DNA of 64,000 bases from Veillonella sp. (GTDB taxonomy: Bacteria; Bacillota; Negativicutes; Veillonellales; Veillonellaceae). Under the pieces are notes generated by a model. It made no database searches. It saw only the letters and a program-made list of their open reading frames with translations, and was not told where the DNA came from. The translations under genes were made by a program, and so were the position numbers. The stretch lies in the NCBI RefSeq assembly GCF_018364065.1, contig NZ_JAGZMO010000005.1, forward strand, positions 62,001 through 126,000, in the 5' to 3' direction. Shown here in pieces: positions 1 through 6,881 of the stretch (position 1 is its first letter; each line of letters starts with the position of its first letter).

Positions 1-268
1 CATACCAATAATTTCCATAAATTTGAGGGGACATGTAATTATGTGCGTCCACCATTTCCTTAGCCGTCAGTGCATAGTTCGACTCTACCGGATCGGTAAT
101 AGCAATATTACCGTTGCCTAAGAAAAACAGGTAGAGGCCAACCACAGCGAGGATTACCAAATGCGTAATCAGCTCGTATTTGCCTAAGGCTAAATTTTTA
201 AATTTTTCCAAACCAACCGGTTGCATAGTATCCTCCACAGGTTTTACTACTACACTCTCACTTTTCAT
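1..268 (-). CDS. ArnT/PMT-like membrane glycosyltransferase, N-terminal part (cut by window edge)
   Basis: Only the first 89 codons are present. After a short polar N-terminus there is one hydrophobic segment (about residues 35-52), then a loop containing DPVESNYALTAKEM and ending in SPQIYGNYWY. This pattern (an acidic residue in the first loop, then an R/NYA-xxAxEM stretch and a PxxYGxxWYxKP-type motif) is the first periplasmic loop of PMT/ArnT-type glycosyltransferases, which use polyprenyl-phosphate sugars to modify lipid A or other envelope acceptors. The ATG at 268 follows a GGGAG ribosome site; a second ATG lies 14 codons in. It follows the PAP2 gene by 35 bp and is probably cotranscribed with it. 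The acceptor cannot be told from this fragment. Confidence 0.72.
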   Translation of the reverse strand, partial: MKSESVVVKPVEDTMQPVGLEKFKNLALGKYELITHLVILAVVGLYLFFLGNGNIAITDPVESNYALTAKEMVDAHNYMSPQIYGNYWY

Positions 269-303
269 AATTCACTCCCGCCTCTTTCTTACATTAACTA
301 GGG

Positions 304-915
304 TTATTTACTTCTAATTGCATTTTTACTTACTTCTGCCGTCGATTTATAGGCGGATTCCGGTATGTTCCATTGTTTGGGCATAAGCGCCGGACCATAT
401 TTATTAACGGCATAGATGCTGGCATAGCCTACAGCCAAGCCTAAAATGATACCGGCCACCACATCAGTCGGATAATGAACGGTCATATATAAACGGGAGA
501 AAGCCATCAAACTTGCTACTCCCATTACCCAGTAGCGGCCTTTAATTTTTTCCTTGAACAGCACGGCTACCATAGCAAATGAGGACCATGCATGACCGGA
601 TGGGAAGGAATAATCCTTAGGCGCACTGATTAACAGTTGAAAGCTTGGATCCACTATAAATGGACGAATACGCGCAATCATCGGTTTGAGTCCTAAATTA
701 AAAACGATAAAGCCTACAATCAAAGATAACAAAATAGCCACACCGGCTTTTCGATAATTTTTAAAGAACAACAAATATATGCCCATTACAATCCAAAGAG
801 CACCACCGTCTCCCAAGGTTGTAAATATAATCATAAACTGATCTAACCACGCAGTATGCATATACTGTGCAATCATATGTAATATTTGCAGATCGATTTG
901 TGTAATCCAATCCAT
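304..915 (-). CDS. PAP2-family membrane phosphatase
   Basis: A 203-residue integral membrane phosphatase of the PAP2 superfamily, whose members dephosphorylate undecaprenyl diphosphate, phosphatidate-type lipids or lipid A. The three signature motifs are visible: K77 with RP at 84-85, PSGH at 105-108, and SR (140-141) with H147 and D151. Five or six hydrophobic segments surround them. I start at the ATG at 915, because the AGAGGTG ribosome site would overlap an upstream GTG. The gene ends 35 bp before an ArnT/PMT-like glycosyltransferase, which favours a joint role in envelope lipid or sugar turnover. The exact substrate (undecaprenyl diphosphate, as for BcrC, or lipid A, as for LpxE) cannot be decided from the sequence. 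Confidence 0.85.
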   Translation of the reverse strand: MDWITQIDLQILHMIAQYMHTAWLDQFMIIFTTLGDGGALWIVMGIYLLFFKNYRKAGVAILLSLIVGFIVFNLGLKPMIARIRPFIVDPSFQLLISAPKDYSFPSGHAWSSFAMVAVLFKEKIKGRYWVMGVASLMAFSRLYMTVHYPTDVVAGIILGLAVGYASIYAVNKYGPALMPKQWNIPESAYKSTAEVSKNAIRSK

Positions 916-948
916 ATAAATCACCTCTTACTTCTTTAACTTGACTTA

Positions 949-1002
949 AGTATACCGAGAAGTATTAAACAGCCTTTAGGCTAAATCTAAACAAATTTTA
1001 AA
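949..1002 (-). promoter_or_regulatory. Candidate activator-dependent promoter with OmpR/PhoB-type direct repeats
   Basis: On the minus strand a TATACT -10 (949-954) lies 35 bp before the PAP2 start codon. The -35 position (972-977) reads AAAGGC, far from consensus. Immediately upstream (981-1002) are two 11-bp direct repeats, TTTAAAATTTG and TTTAGATTTAG. A poor -35 next to 11-bp-spaced TTTARA hexamers is the usual layout of promoters activated by OmpR/PhoB-family regulators, and one such regulator is encoded just upstream. Confidence 0.5.
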
Positions 1003-1136
1003 TATTATTAAACAAGGTATTAACAGGCTTTTGGGGGCTTATTTAAGGGTAAAGTTGAGTTGGAACGAACAAAACTTAAAGAGCTGAAAGTATCAAAAAG
1101 TACCAAAGCGCGCGCATCAAAATTATGCATCAAGGC

Positions 1137-1169
1137 ACAAAAAAGGACCTGCCTATTCAGCAAGTCCTT
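1137..1169 (-). terminator. Rho-independent terminator after the response regulator
   Basis: On the minus strand AAGGACTTGC (1160-1169) pairs with GCAGGTCCTT (1143-1152) with one G-U pair and is followed by a T-run. It lies about 40 bp past the response-regulator stop codon, separating it from the PAP2 promoter. Confidence 0.8.
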
Positions 1170-1209
1170 CTCTATATACTATGAATATGTATCTATTACT
1201 AGTAACGTA

Positions 1210-1905
1210 TTAAATCTTAAAGCGATAGCCCACGCCCCAAACGGTTTCAATGTGTTTCGGATCACTCGGATTCTCTTCGATTTTTTCACGCAAACGATTA
1301 ATATGTACTGCTACGGTAGCTACATCGCCAATAGCATCCAAGCCCCAGATTCGTTCATACAGAGTTTCTTTATCAAACACAAGCTCTGCATTACGAATTA
1401 AGAATAAAAGTAACTCATATTCCTTGTTTTTCAAATGTACTTCTTCATCTTTAACAAATACGCGATGGGAACCCGTTTGAATCCGCAAGTTGCCAATCGT
1501 AATTTCCTTCTCCTGTGGCGCCTGTCCCTGCACCTTAGTAAGGCGGTCATATTGGGCCAAGTGCGCTTTTACACGAGCCACCAAAATGCTTGGGGAGAAC
1601 GGCTTTTCAATGTAATCATCGGCGCCTAGACCTAAACCGCGTATTTTATCTATATCTTCCTGTTTAGCCGTTACCATCAAAATAGGAATGTTTAGCGTTT
1701 CACGTAATGTTTTACAAATAGTAAATCCATCAACGGAAGGAAGCATAACATCTAACAAAATCAAGTCAAAATCACCTGACAAAGCGCGATCCATGCCTTT
1801 TTGCCCATCCGCAATCAGTTCCACTTCAAATTGATTTAATTCTAAATAATCACGCTCAATCTCGCCGATTGCCTGATCATCTTCAATAATCAAAATACGC
1901 TTCAT
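1210..1905 (-). CDS. OmpR/PhoB-family response regulator
   Basis: A 231-residue cytoplasmic transcription factor. The receiver domain (about 1-115) has the acidic pair D9/D10, phosphoacceptor D52 in LLDVMLP, T79 and K101. A winged-helix DNA-binding domain (about 130-231) ends in the typical ETVWGVGYRFKI. I chose the ATG at 1905 because AAGGAGA precedes it by 6 bases and the receiver domain begins there; the open frame extends further upstream without a ribosome site. It follows the histidine kinase gene by 78 bp and is its evident partner. Direct repeats upstream of the next transcript (PAP2 and glycosyltransferase) are plausible binding sites. The signal is unknown. Confidence 0.93.
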   Translation of the reverse strand: MKRILIIEDDQAIGEIERDYLELNQFEVELIADGQKGMDRALSGDFDLILLDVMLPSVDGFTICKTLRETLNIPILMVTAKQEDIDKIRGLGLGADDYIEKPFSPSILVARVKAHLAQYDRLTKVQGQAPQEKEITIGNLRIQTGSHRVFVKDEEVHLKNKEYELLLFLIRNAELVFDKETLYERIWGLDAIGDVATVAVHINRLREKIEENPSDPKHIETVWGVGYRFKI

Positions 1906-1983
1906 AGGCTTCTCCTTTATCTGAATACTCACATTTAAAACAATATTATTTTCTTTAAGATACATCACTACAGACTGCTACAA

Positions 1984-3471
1984 CTACTCTTCTTCTGCGC
2001 CTGTATATTGCGGCAACTCAATTACAATCGTCAATCCACGTCCGCTCGCTTCGGTATGTGTTGCATACACACGACCGTTCATGCGTTGTACTAACTTTTT
2101 AACGATGGCCAGACCTAAGCCGCTACCCTTAGCTGTTTGGCTGCGCGCCGCATCACCGCGATAAAACACATCAAATAAACGCGATATTGATGCATCATCT
2201 ACGCCGGGTCCGTCATCAGCCAATAGTAACTGCCATCCCGGACCATTGTCTCCTACTTGCGTTAACGGTTCGCAGCTGACAGTAACATTGACTGTATCTG
2301 CTTCTTTATATTTCACGGAATTATCTATTATATTAGTAATAATACGGTTAAGTTGGAACGGATCTGCCCAAACGACGCAATTATCCGGCAATGGAGACAT
2401 TTGAACATGGGCTCCCTTACGGGCATAGCCTTCCTGTTCCTTTTGAAGTAATTCATTCAAAAACGCGTCCATATGGACTGCTTCCGGATGATACGTGTAT
2501 TCACCCATATCCATCTTCGAAAATGTAAATAATTCCGAGATCATATGATCCATTTCATTGGATTTCGTCAATATCATCTGCAAATATTTTTGTTGCATAG
2601 CCGGATTGGAGGCCACATTATCCGCCAAGCCTTCTGCATACGCTTTAATCGATGTTAATGGCGATCTCAGATCGTGAGAAATACTGGCCAACAATTCCTT
2701 GCGGCTTTCTTCCTGCTTCTGAACCAACTCCACCGACTCTTTCAGTCGTTTCGCCATGTCATTAAAGTCTTCGCAAACCGGCTTAAATTCATCCTTGTGA
2801 TCATAATCCAGCTTTACGTCCAGATTACCATCTTTAATTTCTTTAACCCCATCTGCCAATGTATCCAAAGCTGTTTTAATCGGATTAAATGTAAAGCGTG
2901 TAAGCAGTACATTGGCCACATAAATAGCCAATAAAATGCAGACAAAGATTGCAATTAATGTGTATTTAACTGTATTCTTGCCCGGCCAGTGTTGTGTCCG
3001 TATTTCAGAACCGAACACGTATACACGATATACACCTTCATTCGTCGTAATGTGACGAATGGAAACTGCATTCGACCCCGTTGAAATAATCCCTGTTTTA
3101 TTCAGCCGTTCCGCGGATTCTAAAAGACTCTTCGTTTCATCACTTGGTTCATCCCCCCAAGTCCAAATTTGTCCGGACGGATTCTGAACTTCTACGGTAT
3201 ACCCGGTCAGATTACGCATTGATTCCGCCACATCGGAGATCTTGGGATTTTGACCGCGGCTACTCGTCTCAAGGAGCTTTCCTTCCACCTGGGTAAGCAT
3301 AAAGGTACTGTTTGCTTCAAAATCACTCAAGTCCTGTACGCCTATGTTATTCTGTTGCACCAACGGCATCCAAAGAGCCGTTATGCCGAAGAAGAAAATA
3401 ACGAGTGCTAACACTGTCGGAATTACAATCATAAGAAAGTTAGAAATAGATAAACGCTTCTTAATCGTCAT
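1984..3471 (-). CDS. Membrane sensor histidine kinase
   Basis: A 495-residue two-component sensor. Domains in order: cytoplasmic N-terminus, transmembrane helix (about 13-35), an extracytoplasmic sensor region of about 130 residues, a second transmembrane helix (about 170-192), HAMP linker, HisKA with H266 in ISHDLRSPLTS, then a HATPase domain with the N-box (NIIDNSVKY) and glycine boxes DDGPGV and GSGLGLAIV. The ATG at 3471 is preferred, since a GTG three codons earlier crowds the GGAAGGGG ribosome site. It lies between a cation/proton antiporter and its response regulator in one leftward transcript. The stimulus is not evident; the antiporter linkage could mean ion or pH sensing, but that is a guess. 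Confidence 0.92.
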   Translation of the reverse strand: MTIKKRLSISNFLMIVIPTVLALVIFFFGITALWMPLVQQNNIGVQDLSDFEANSTFMLTQVEGKLLETSSRGQNPKISDVAESMRNLTGYTVEVQNPSGQIWTWGDEPSDETKSLLESAERLNKTGIISTGSNAVSIRHITTNEGVYRVYVFGSEIRTQHWPGKNTVKYTLIAIFVCILLAIYVANVLLTRFTFNPIKTALDTLADGVKEIKDGNLDVKLDYDHKDEFKPVCEDFNDMAKRLKESVELVQKQEESRKELLASISHDLRSPLTSIKAYAEGLADNVASNPAMQQKYLQMILTKSNEMDHMISELFTFSKMDMGEYTYHPEAVHMDAFLNELLQKEQEGYARKGAHVQMSPLPDNCVVWADPFQLNRIITNIIDNSVKYKEADTVNVTVSCEPLTQVGDNGPGWQLLLADDGPGVDDASISRLFDVFYRGDAARSQTAKGSGLGLAIVKKLVQRMNGRVYATHTEASGRGLTIVIELPQYTGAEEE

Positions 3472-3522
3472 TACGGCCACCCCTTCCTGTTAATTCTATG
3501 ATTTAATACTACTCTCAGTTTA

Positions 3523-4710
3523 TTACTGATTCTTCTGTAGCAAGTAACGATAGCTTTTTTCCATTAAAGCCGCTCCTATAGGCGTTGTAATAACAATGGC
3601 CAATACAGACGCGGTTAAGATTATATTACCACTTGCCAAGCCTAATGTAAGTGGAATCCCTCCAATCGCCGCTTGCACGGATGCTTTAGGCCAATAGGAT
3701 ACGACCGTATATAGACACTCTTTTCGATTGAGTGGCGATCCAAACAAACTGATTAGTACGCCAATAGAGCGCGCCGCCAACCCCAATATGAGAAGTAATA
3801 CCAAGGAACCGCCGGCCATAGCAATATATGGAATATTGATAGCTGCACCTACCAGTACAAACAACAGAATTTCTGTAGGCCCCCAAAGGATACCTAAACT
3901 GTCTGCCAGCCGGTCACCCACTTCGATACTGCTGAACGTGCGTACATAAGAGCTCATAACCATAACAGCCAAAAGGCCGGATGTTGGGATCCATTGGCCT
4001 AAATAATTGCCTAAGCTTACCAAGCCAATGGAAACGGCTGTAATAAAGAGCCCCAGCATAATTAGATTTGTTGTCCGCCAATAAGCAAACAGTTTAACAA
4101 GTACATATCCGACAATAAAACCTATAAGCAATCCCATACCGATGGCAATTGGAAATTCCTTAGCCACATCCATAATCGTCATAGGTGCTTTAATAAAGTC
4201 TAAGAGTACACCAAATATAGTAACTACAATGATATCATCCAATGCTGACCCTGCAAGCAATAGCTGCGGCACTTTTTTATCCGTTCCGTATTTTTCTTTA
4301 ATGAGTTCCGTCATGCGAAATACCACAACTGCCGGTGATACGGCACAAACAACGGCCCCTAAAATCAGGCCTTCCACCCAGGAAATTTGGAAAAGAAAAT
4401 GACTGACTGTACCCAAAGTGATGATTTCCAGTAAGGACGGTAAAAACGCCATGCCTACAATGGGATGACCTAACTGTTTTAACTCACCTAGCCGAAGCGA
4501 TATGCCCGCCTTCAGTAAAATGATAATAAGTGCCAAGGTACGCAATTCACCGCTCAGATGAAGCACGTCGTCATTAAGCCACTGGAATCCCATTGGCCCC
4601 AGTAAAATCCCGGCAATGATCATACCGATAATGCGCGGAATACGCAATAGCTCCGCTATATACGCAAATAAGAGGCCTCCAAGAAAAATATATGCCATGG
4701 ATAATAGCAT
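3523..4710 (-). CDS. Kef/CPA2-type monovalent cation:proton antiporter
   Basis: A 395-residue polytopic membrane protein of the CPA2 (Na+/H+ exchanger domain) family with roughly 11-13 hydrophobic segments. It starts AYIFLGGLLFAYIAELLRIP and contains GIILGPMGF and an SALDDI motif, the position of the conserved acidic pair in this family. There is no C-terminal TrkA-N/RCK domain, so it is a short antiporter rather than full KefB/C. The ATG at 4710 has AGAAGGTG 7 bases upstream; 34 further in-frame codons upstream lack a ribosome site and are polar, so they are excluded. It is the first gene of a transcript continuing into the sensor kinase. Ion preference (Na+ or K+) is not decidable. Confidence 0.85.
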   Translation of the reverse strand: MLLSMAYIFLGGLLFAYIAELLRIPRIIGMIIAGILLGPMGFQWLNDDVLHLSGELRTLALIIILLKAGISLRLGELKQLGHPIVGMAFLPSLLEIITLGTVSHFLFQISWVEGLILGAVVCAVSPAVVVFRMTELIKEKYGTDKKVPQLLLAGSALDDIIVVTIFGVLLDFIKAPMTIMDVAKEFPIAIGMGLLIGFIVGYVLVKLFAYWRTTNLIMLGLFITAVSIGLVSLGNYLGQWIPTSGLLAVMVMSSYVRTFSSIEVGDRLADSLGILWGPTEILLFVLVGAAINIPYIAMAGGSLVLLLILGLAARSIGVLISLFGSPLNRKECLYTVVSYWPKASVQAAIGGIPLTLGLASGNIILTASVLAIVITTPIGAALMEKSYRYLLQKNQ

Positions 4711-4822
4711 GTGTTTACACCTTCTTTTTATACTATCTTCAGTTCGTAAATTTAAACGATTCACCTTATAGTATATACGATTTACGCACATAAATAAAAA
4801 CTTACTTTTCAAAATAGCAAAA

Positions 4823-4911
4823 AGCCGTATTCTTACGAGCTACTTACCTACGTGCTCATTTCCCTGAAAACGACCATGCAATGATAAGCAAGCAGCGCTA
4901 AAAATACGGCT
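4823..4911 (-). terminator. Long-stem hairpin with structured 71-nt interior; doxX terminator or antiporter leader
   Basis: On the minus strand AGCCGTATT (4903-4911) pairs perfectly with AATACGGCT (4823-4831) and is followed by TTTTT. The interior can form a further GAGC/GCTC hairpin. It may be the distant terminator of the doxX transcript, or a 5' leader element of the antiporter, whose start codon lies 113 bp downstream. I could not match it to a known riboswitch. Confidence 0.5.
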
Positions 4912-5122
4912 ATACATCTATTTAGTTTTTTATGTATTATTTAGTTTTTTATATATTATTTAGCTTTCTTCTGTTGGTTAGCTTTAAGTAATGTTTTGGT
5001 TTCCTGAAACGCTTTAAGCTATCCGTCTCAAATCACTACGATACTAAATGTAGCGAATTAAACGCTTTAGCTCTGTTAGTCTGACTTAATTTACTTGATT
5101 CTTTTTAGACCAATTTATTCAG
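4912..5122. repeat. Degenerate repeats downstream of doxX
   Basis: Between the doxX stop codon and the 4823-4911 hairpin the sequence is built of degenerate repeats. Nearest the gene, CTAAAAAGAA occurs twice, about 28 bp apart, the first copy including the last codons of doxX. AGCTAAAGCGTTT and AGCTTAAAGCGTTT follow, and about 4914-4964 holds nearly three copies of a 19-bp unit (plus strand ATTATTTAGTTTTTTATAT). Confidence 0.7.
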
Positions 5123-5536
5123 TTAGTTCTTTTTAGCCCAACGGTTATCGAAGCTGAAACGGCCGGGACCTGCGATGAGGAGCATAATAGCACCGAACAT
5201 CATTTGGGAAGGATAATCCCATTTGAAGAAACCGCCACCTAAATCAACCATAGTAGCCACGAATAATGTGCCTGCTACCATCAACGCGCCAAGGCGAGTG
5301 AATAAACCAAGAACTAATAACAAGCCGCCAACTAATTCAGAGAATGCAGCCAACGTACCTAATACTAAGTACCCACCGGTAATACCGAACTGACCAAGCA
5401 TAGAGCCTACGCCATACAGCATCTGTTCACCGCCGGCAAATTTTAAATAACCGTGGAACATCATAGATAAGCCTAAAAGAACACGATAGAATAATAAACC
5501 ATGATCTTGCCAATTAAATTTGAATAATGCGTTCAT
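5123..5536 (-). CDS. DoxX-family membrane protein
   Basis: A 137-residue protein with four predicted transmembrane segments, typical of the DoxX/DoxD-like family. FRVLLGLSMMFHGYLKFAGG at the N-terminus and GRFSFDNRW near the end are family hallmarks. Homologues are small membrane proteins variously linked to oxidative stress or thiosulfate:quinone chemistry; the biochemical role here is unknown. The ATG at 5536 follows AAGGAGA by 7 bases. It is a single-gene unit with its own strong promoter about 190 bp upstream, giving an unusually long untranslated leader, and is followed by about 200 bp of degenerate repeats. Confidence 0.82.
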   Translation of the reverse strand: MNALFKFNWQDHGLLFYRVLLGLSMMFHGYLKFAGGEQMLYGVGSMLGQFGITGGYLVLGTLAAFSELVGGLLLVLGLFTRLGALMVAGTLFVATMVDLGGGFFKWDYPSQMMFGAIMLLIAGPGRFSFDNRWAKKN

Positions 5537-5731
5537 TTGTAAATCTCCTTTTCATATGCCGCCCCTATGAATAGGTCAGCATCTTCATACGTATAATAAG
5601 TTCACTCAATCAATTTTCTGCAATTACTTCTTACTCTTACTATAATGAGTTAACACATGAAAAAATAATTTCAAATATGATTTATAGCTCAAAACAAGTA
5701 ACAATCACAATTACATCTTAACTTTAAATTT

Positions 5732-5760
5732 ATTATATCGATTTTTATAGATTTGGTCAA
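5732..5760 (-). promoter_or_regulatory. Strong sigma-A-type promoter for doxX
   Basis: TTGACC (5755-5760) and TATAAT (5732-5737) are separated by exactly 17 bases on the minus strand. A perfect inverted repeat, CCGAT-N2-ATCGG, abuts the -35 on its upstream side (about 5761-5772) and could bind a regulator. Confidence 0.8.
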
Positions 5761-5784
5761 CCGATAAATCGGATTTTTTCTATA

Positions 5785-5885
5785 TATAAAATTGATTATT
5801 GTCATAATCAACTAGCATTTTATTATCTTAAACAATTATCATAAATGACCGGTATTTTTATACTGTAAATAATTGTCATATATAA
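5785..5885. repeat. Three copies of a TTATGAYAATTAT-like motif upstream of the doxX promoter
   Basis: Read on the minus strand, TTATGACAATAAT, TTTATGATAATTGT and TATATGACAATTAT lie at about 5793-5805, 5837-5850 and 5870-5883. The first sits in a near-perfect palindrome, TTGATTAT-N4-ATAATCAA. Together with the doxX promoter, leader and a terminator this accounts for the gene-free stretch 5537-5939. Confidence 0.5.
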
Positions 5886-5894
5886 CTGTCAAAA

Positions 5895-5923
5895 TAAAGA
5901 GAAGCCTGCTTTATAAGCAGGCT
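5895..5923 (-). terminator. Terminator after the NmrA-like reductase
   Basis: AGCCTGCTT and AAGCAGGCT (5903-5923) form a 9-bp stem with a 3-base loop, followed on the minus strand by a T-rich tail, 17 bp past the stop codon. Confidence 0.85.
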
Positions 5924-5939
5924 CCCCTACTATCTCTTC

Positions 5940-6569
5940 TTATTTTTGAACTAAGCCTACACGTTCTTGAACGTATTTGCCGGATTCTACCATATCTACC
6001 ATAGCCAATGCAAAGTCTGCATAACTGATGATGCTTTCACCTTTTTCGTTCACTGTAAATTCTTCACCGCCAATTATGTATTCGCCGGTACGAGGACCGT
6101 CGGCACGGAAATCTGCCGCAGGACTTACGAAAGTCCATTTTACATCGTTGCGTTTACGAAGTGCATCCAATTCATCAGCTGCTGCTTTCGCAAGAGGATA
6201 AAATTCTGCCGGGAAGTCTGGTGTATCTAATAATTGAACGGTATGTTCTTTATCCATATATAAGCTGCCTGCACCGCCTACGATATAAAGTTGAGTGTCA
6301 GAACCGGATAAAATATCAGATAAATGCATAGCGGTTTCTGTATGTAAATGTAATGTTTCCGGAGCAAATGTACCGAATGCATCTACAACAGCATCAAAGC
6401 CTTGTAAATCTTCTTTCGTAAGATCCATGAGATCCTTTTGTACAAAGTTCTTTGCAACCGATTTATTTTCGCTACGAGCAAAACCTGTTACATCGTGACC
6501 GCGACGCACTGCTTCTTCTACTACTAATTTACCTACTTTACCATTTGAACTGATAACTGCGATTTTCAT
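5940..6569 (-). CDS. NAD(P)-binding NmrA/SDR-like reductase
   Basis: A 209-residue cytoplasmic protein of the atypical short-chain dehydrogenase group (NmrA-like, similar to B. subtilis YwnB). The Rossmann start KIAVISSNGKVGKLVVEEA resembles GxxGxxG with GKVG in place of the last glycines. YIVGGAGSLY, PLAKAAADE and a TFVSPAA segment follow as in YwnB-like proteins. The family binds NAD(P)H and is often under HxlR or redox control; substrates are generally unknown. The ATG at 6569 has GGAGG 8 bases upstream. It is a single-gene unit between its own promoter and terminator. Confidence 0.78.
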   Translation of the reverse strand: MKIAVISSNGKVGKLVVEEAVRRGHDVTGFARSENKSVAKNFVQKDLMDLTKEDLQGFDAVVDAFGTFAPETLHLHTETAMHLSDILSGSDTQLYIVGGAGSLYMDKEHTVQLLDTPDFPAEFYPLAKAAADELDALRKRNDVKWTFVSPAADFRADGPRTGEYIIGGEEFTVNEKGESIISYADFALAMVDMVESGKYVQERVGLVQK

Positions 6570-6733
6570 AATTCATTCCTCCGTAATTTTTTACTACAAA
6601 TACTATTTTGAACTTTTACATACCTTTGAATTTTATTGTCTATAATTAACGAATACGTAACAAACGGACATTACCATTAGAGATCAATCCTTCCAACTAG
6701 TAATGTTTATTGTTACATCTAACTTACAAACAC

Positions 6734-6762
6734 AGTATAACCTTTTATGGTTGTAATGTCAA
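6734..6762 (-). promoter_or_regulatory. Promoter for the NmrA-like gene with TGTAA/TTACA operator
   Basis: TTGACA (6757-6762) and TATACT (6734-6739) are 17 bases apart on the minus strand. The -35 lies inside TGTAAGTATTGACATTACA, an inverted repeat TGTAA-N9-TTACA, suggesting a repressor site. The start codon is about 165 bp downstream. Confidence 0.75.
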
Positions 6763-6783
6763 TACTTACATTTTAATTTTTTC

Positions 6784-6831
6784 GTAAAAAAACACTGCCA
6801 TTGTAAAATGTAATTTACAACGACAGTGTCT
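6784..6831 (-). terminator. Terminator after lysS
   Basis: On the minus strand ACACTG (6824-6829) and TTGTAAA (6814-6820) pair with TTTACAA (6801-6807) and CAGTGT (6792-6797), followed by a run of seven T, about 50 bp past the lysS stop. Confidence 0.85.
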
Positions 6832-6881
6832 TTGCAGTTATTTAGTTTAATTTAAGGCTTTAATCTGAGGCATGAATACGC

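Noticed and set aside
1060..1401. 113-codon open frame on the plus strand
   Set aside because: It runs antisense through a terminator and the conserved DNA-binding domain of the response regulator.
4823..4911. tRNA gene with long variable arm
   Set aside because: Length and acceptor-like stem fit loosely, but there is no T-loop sequence, anticodon stem or CCA-side discriminator pattern.
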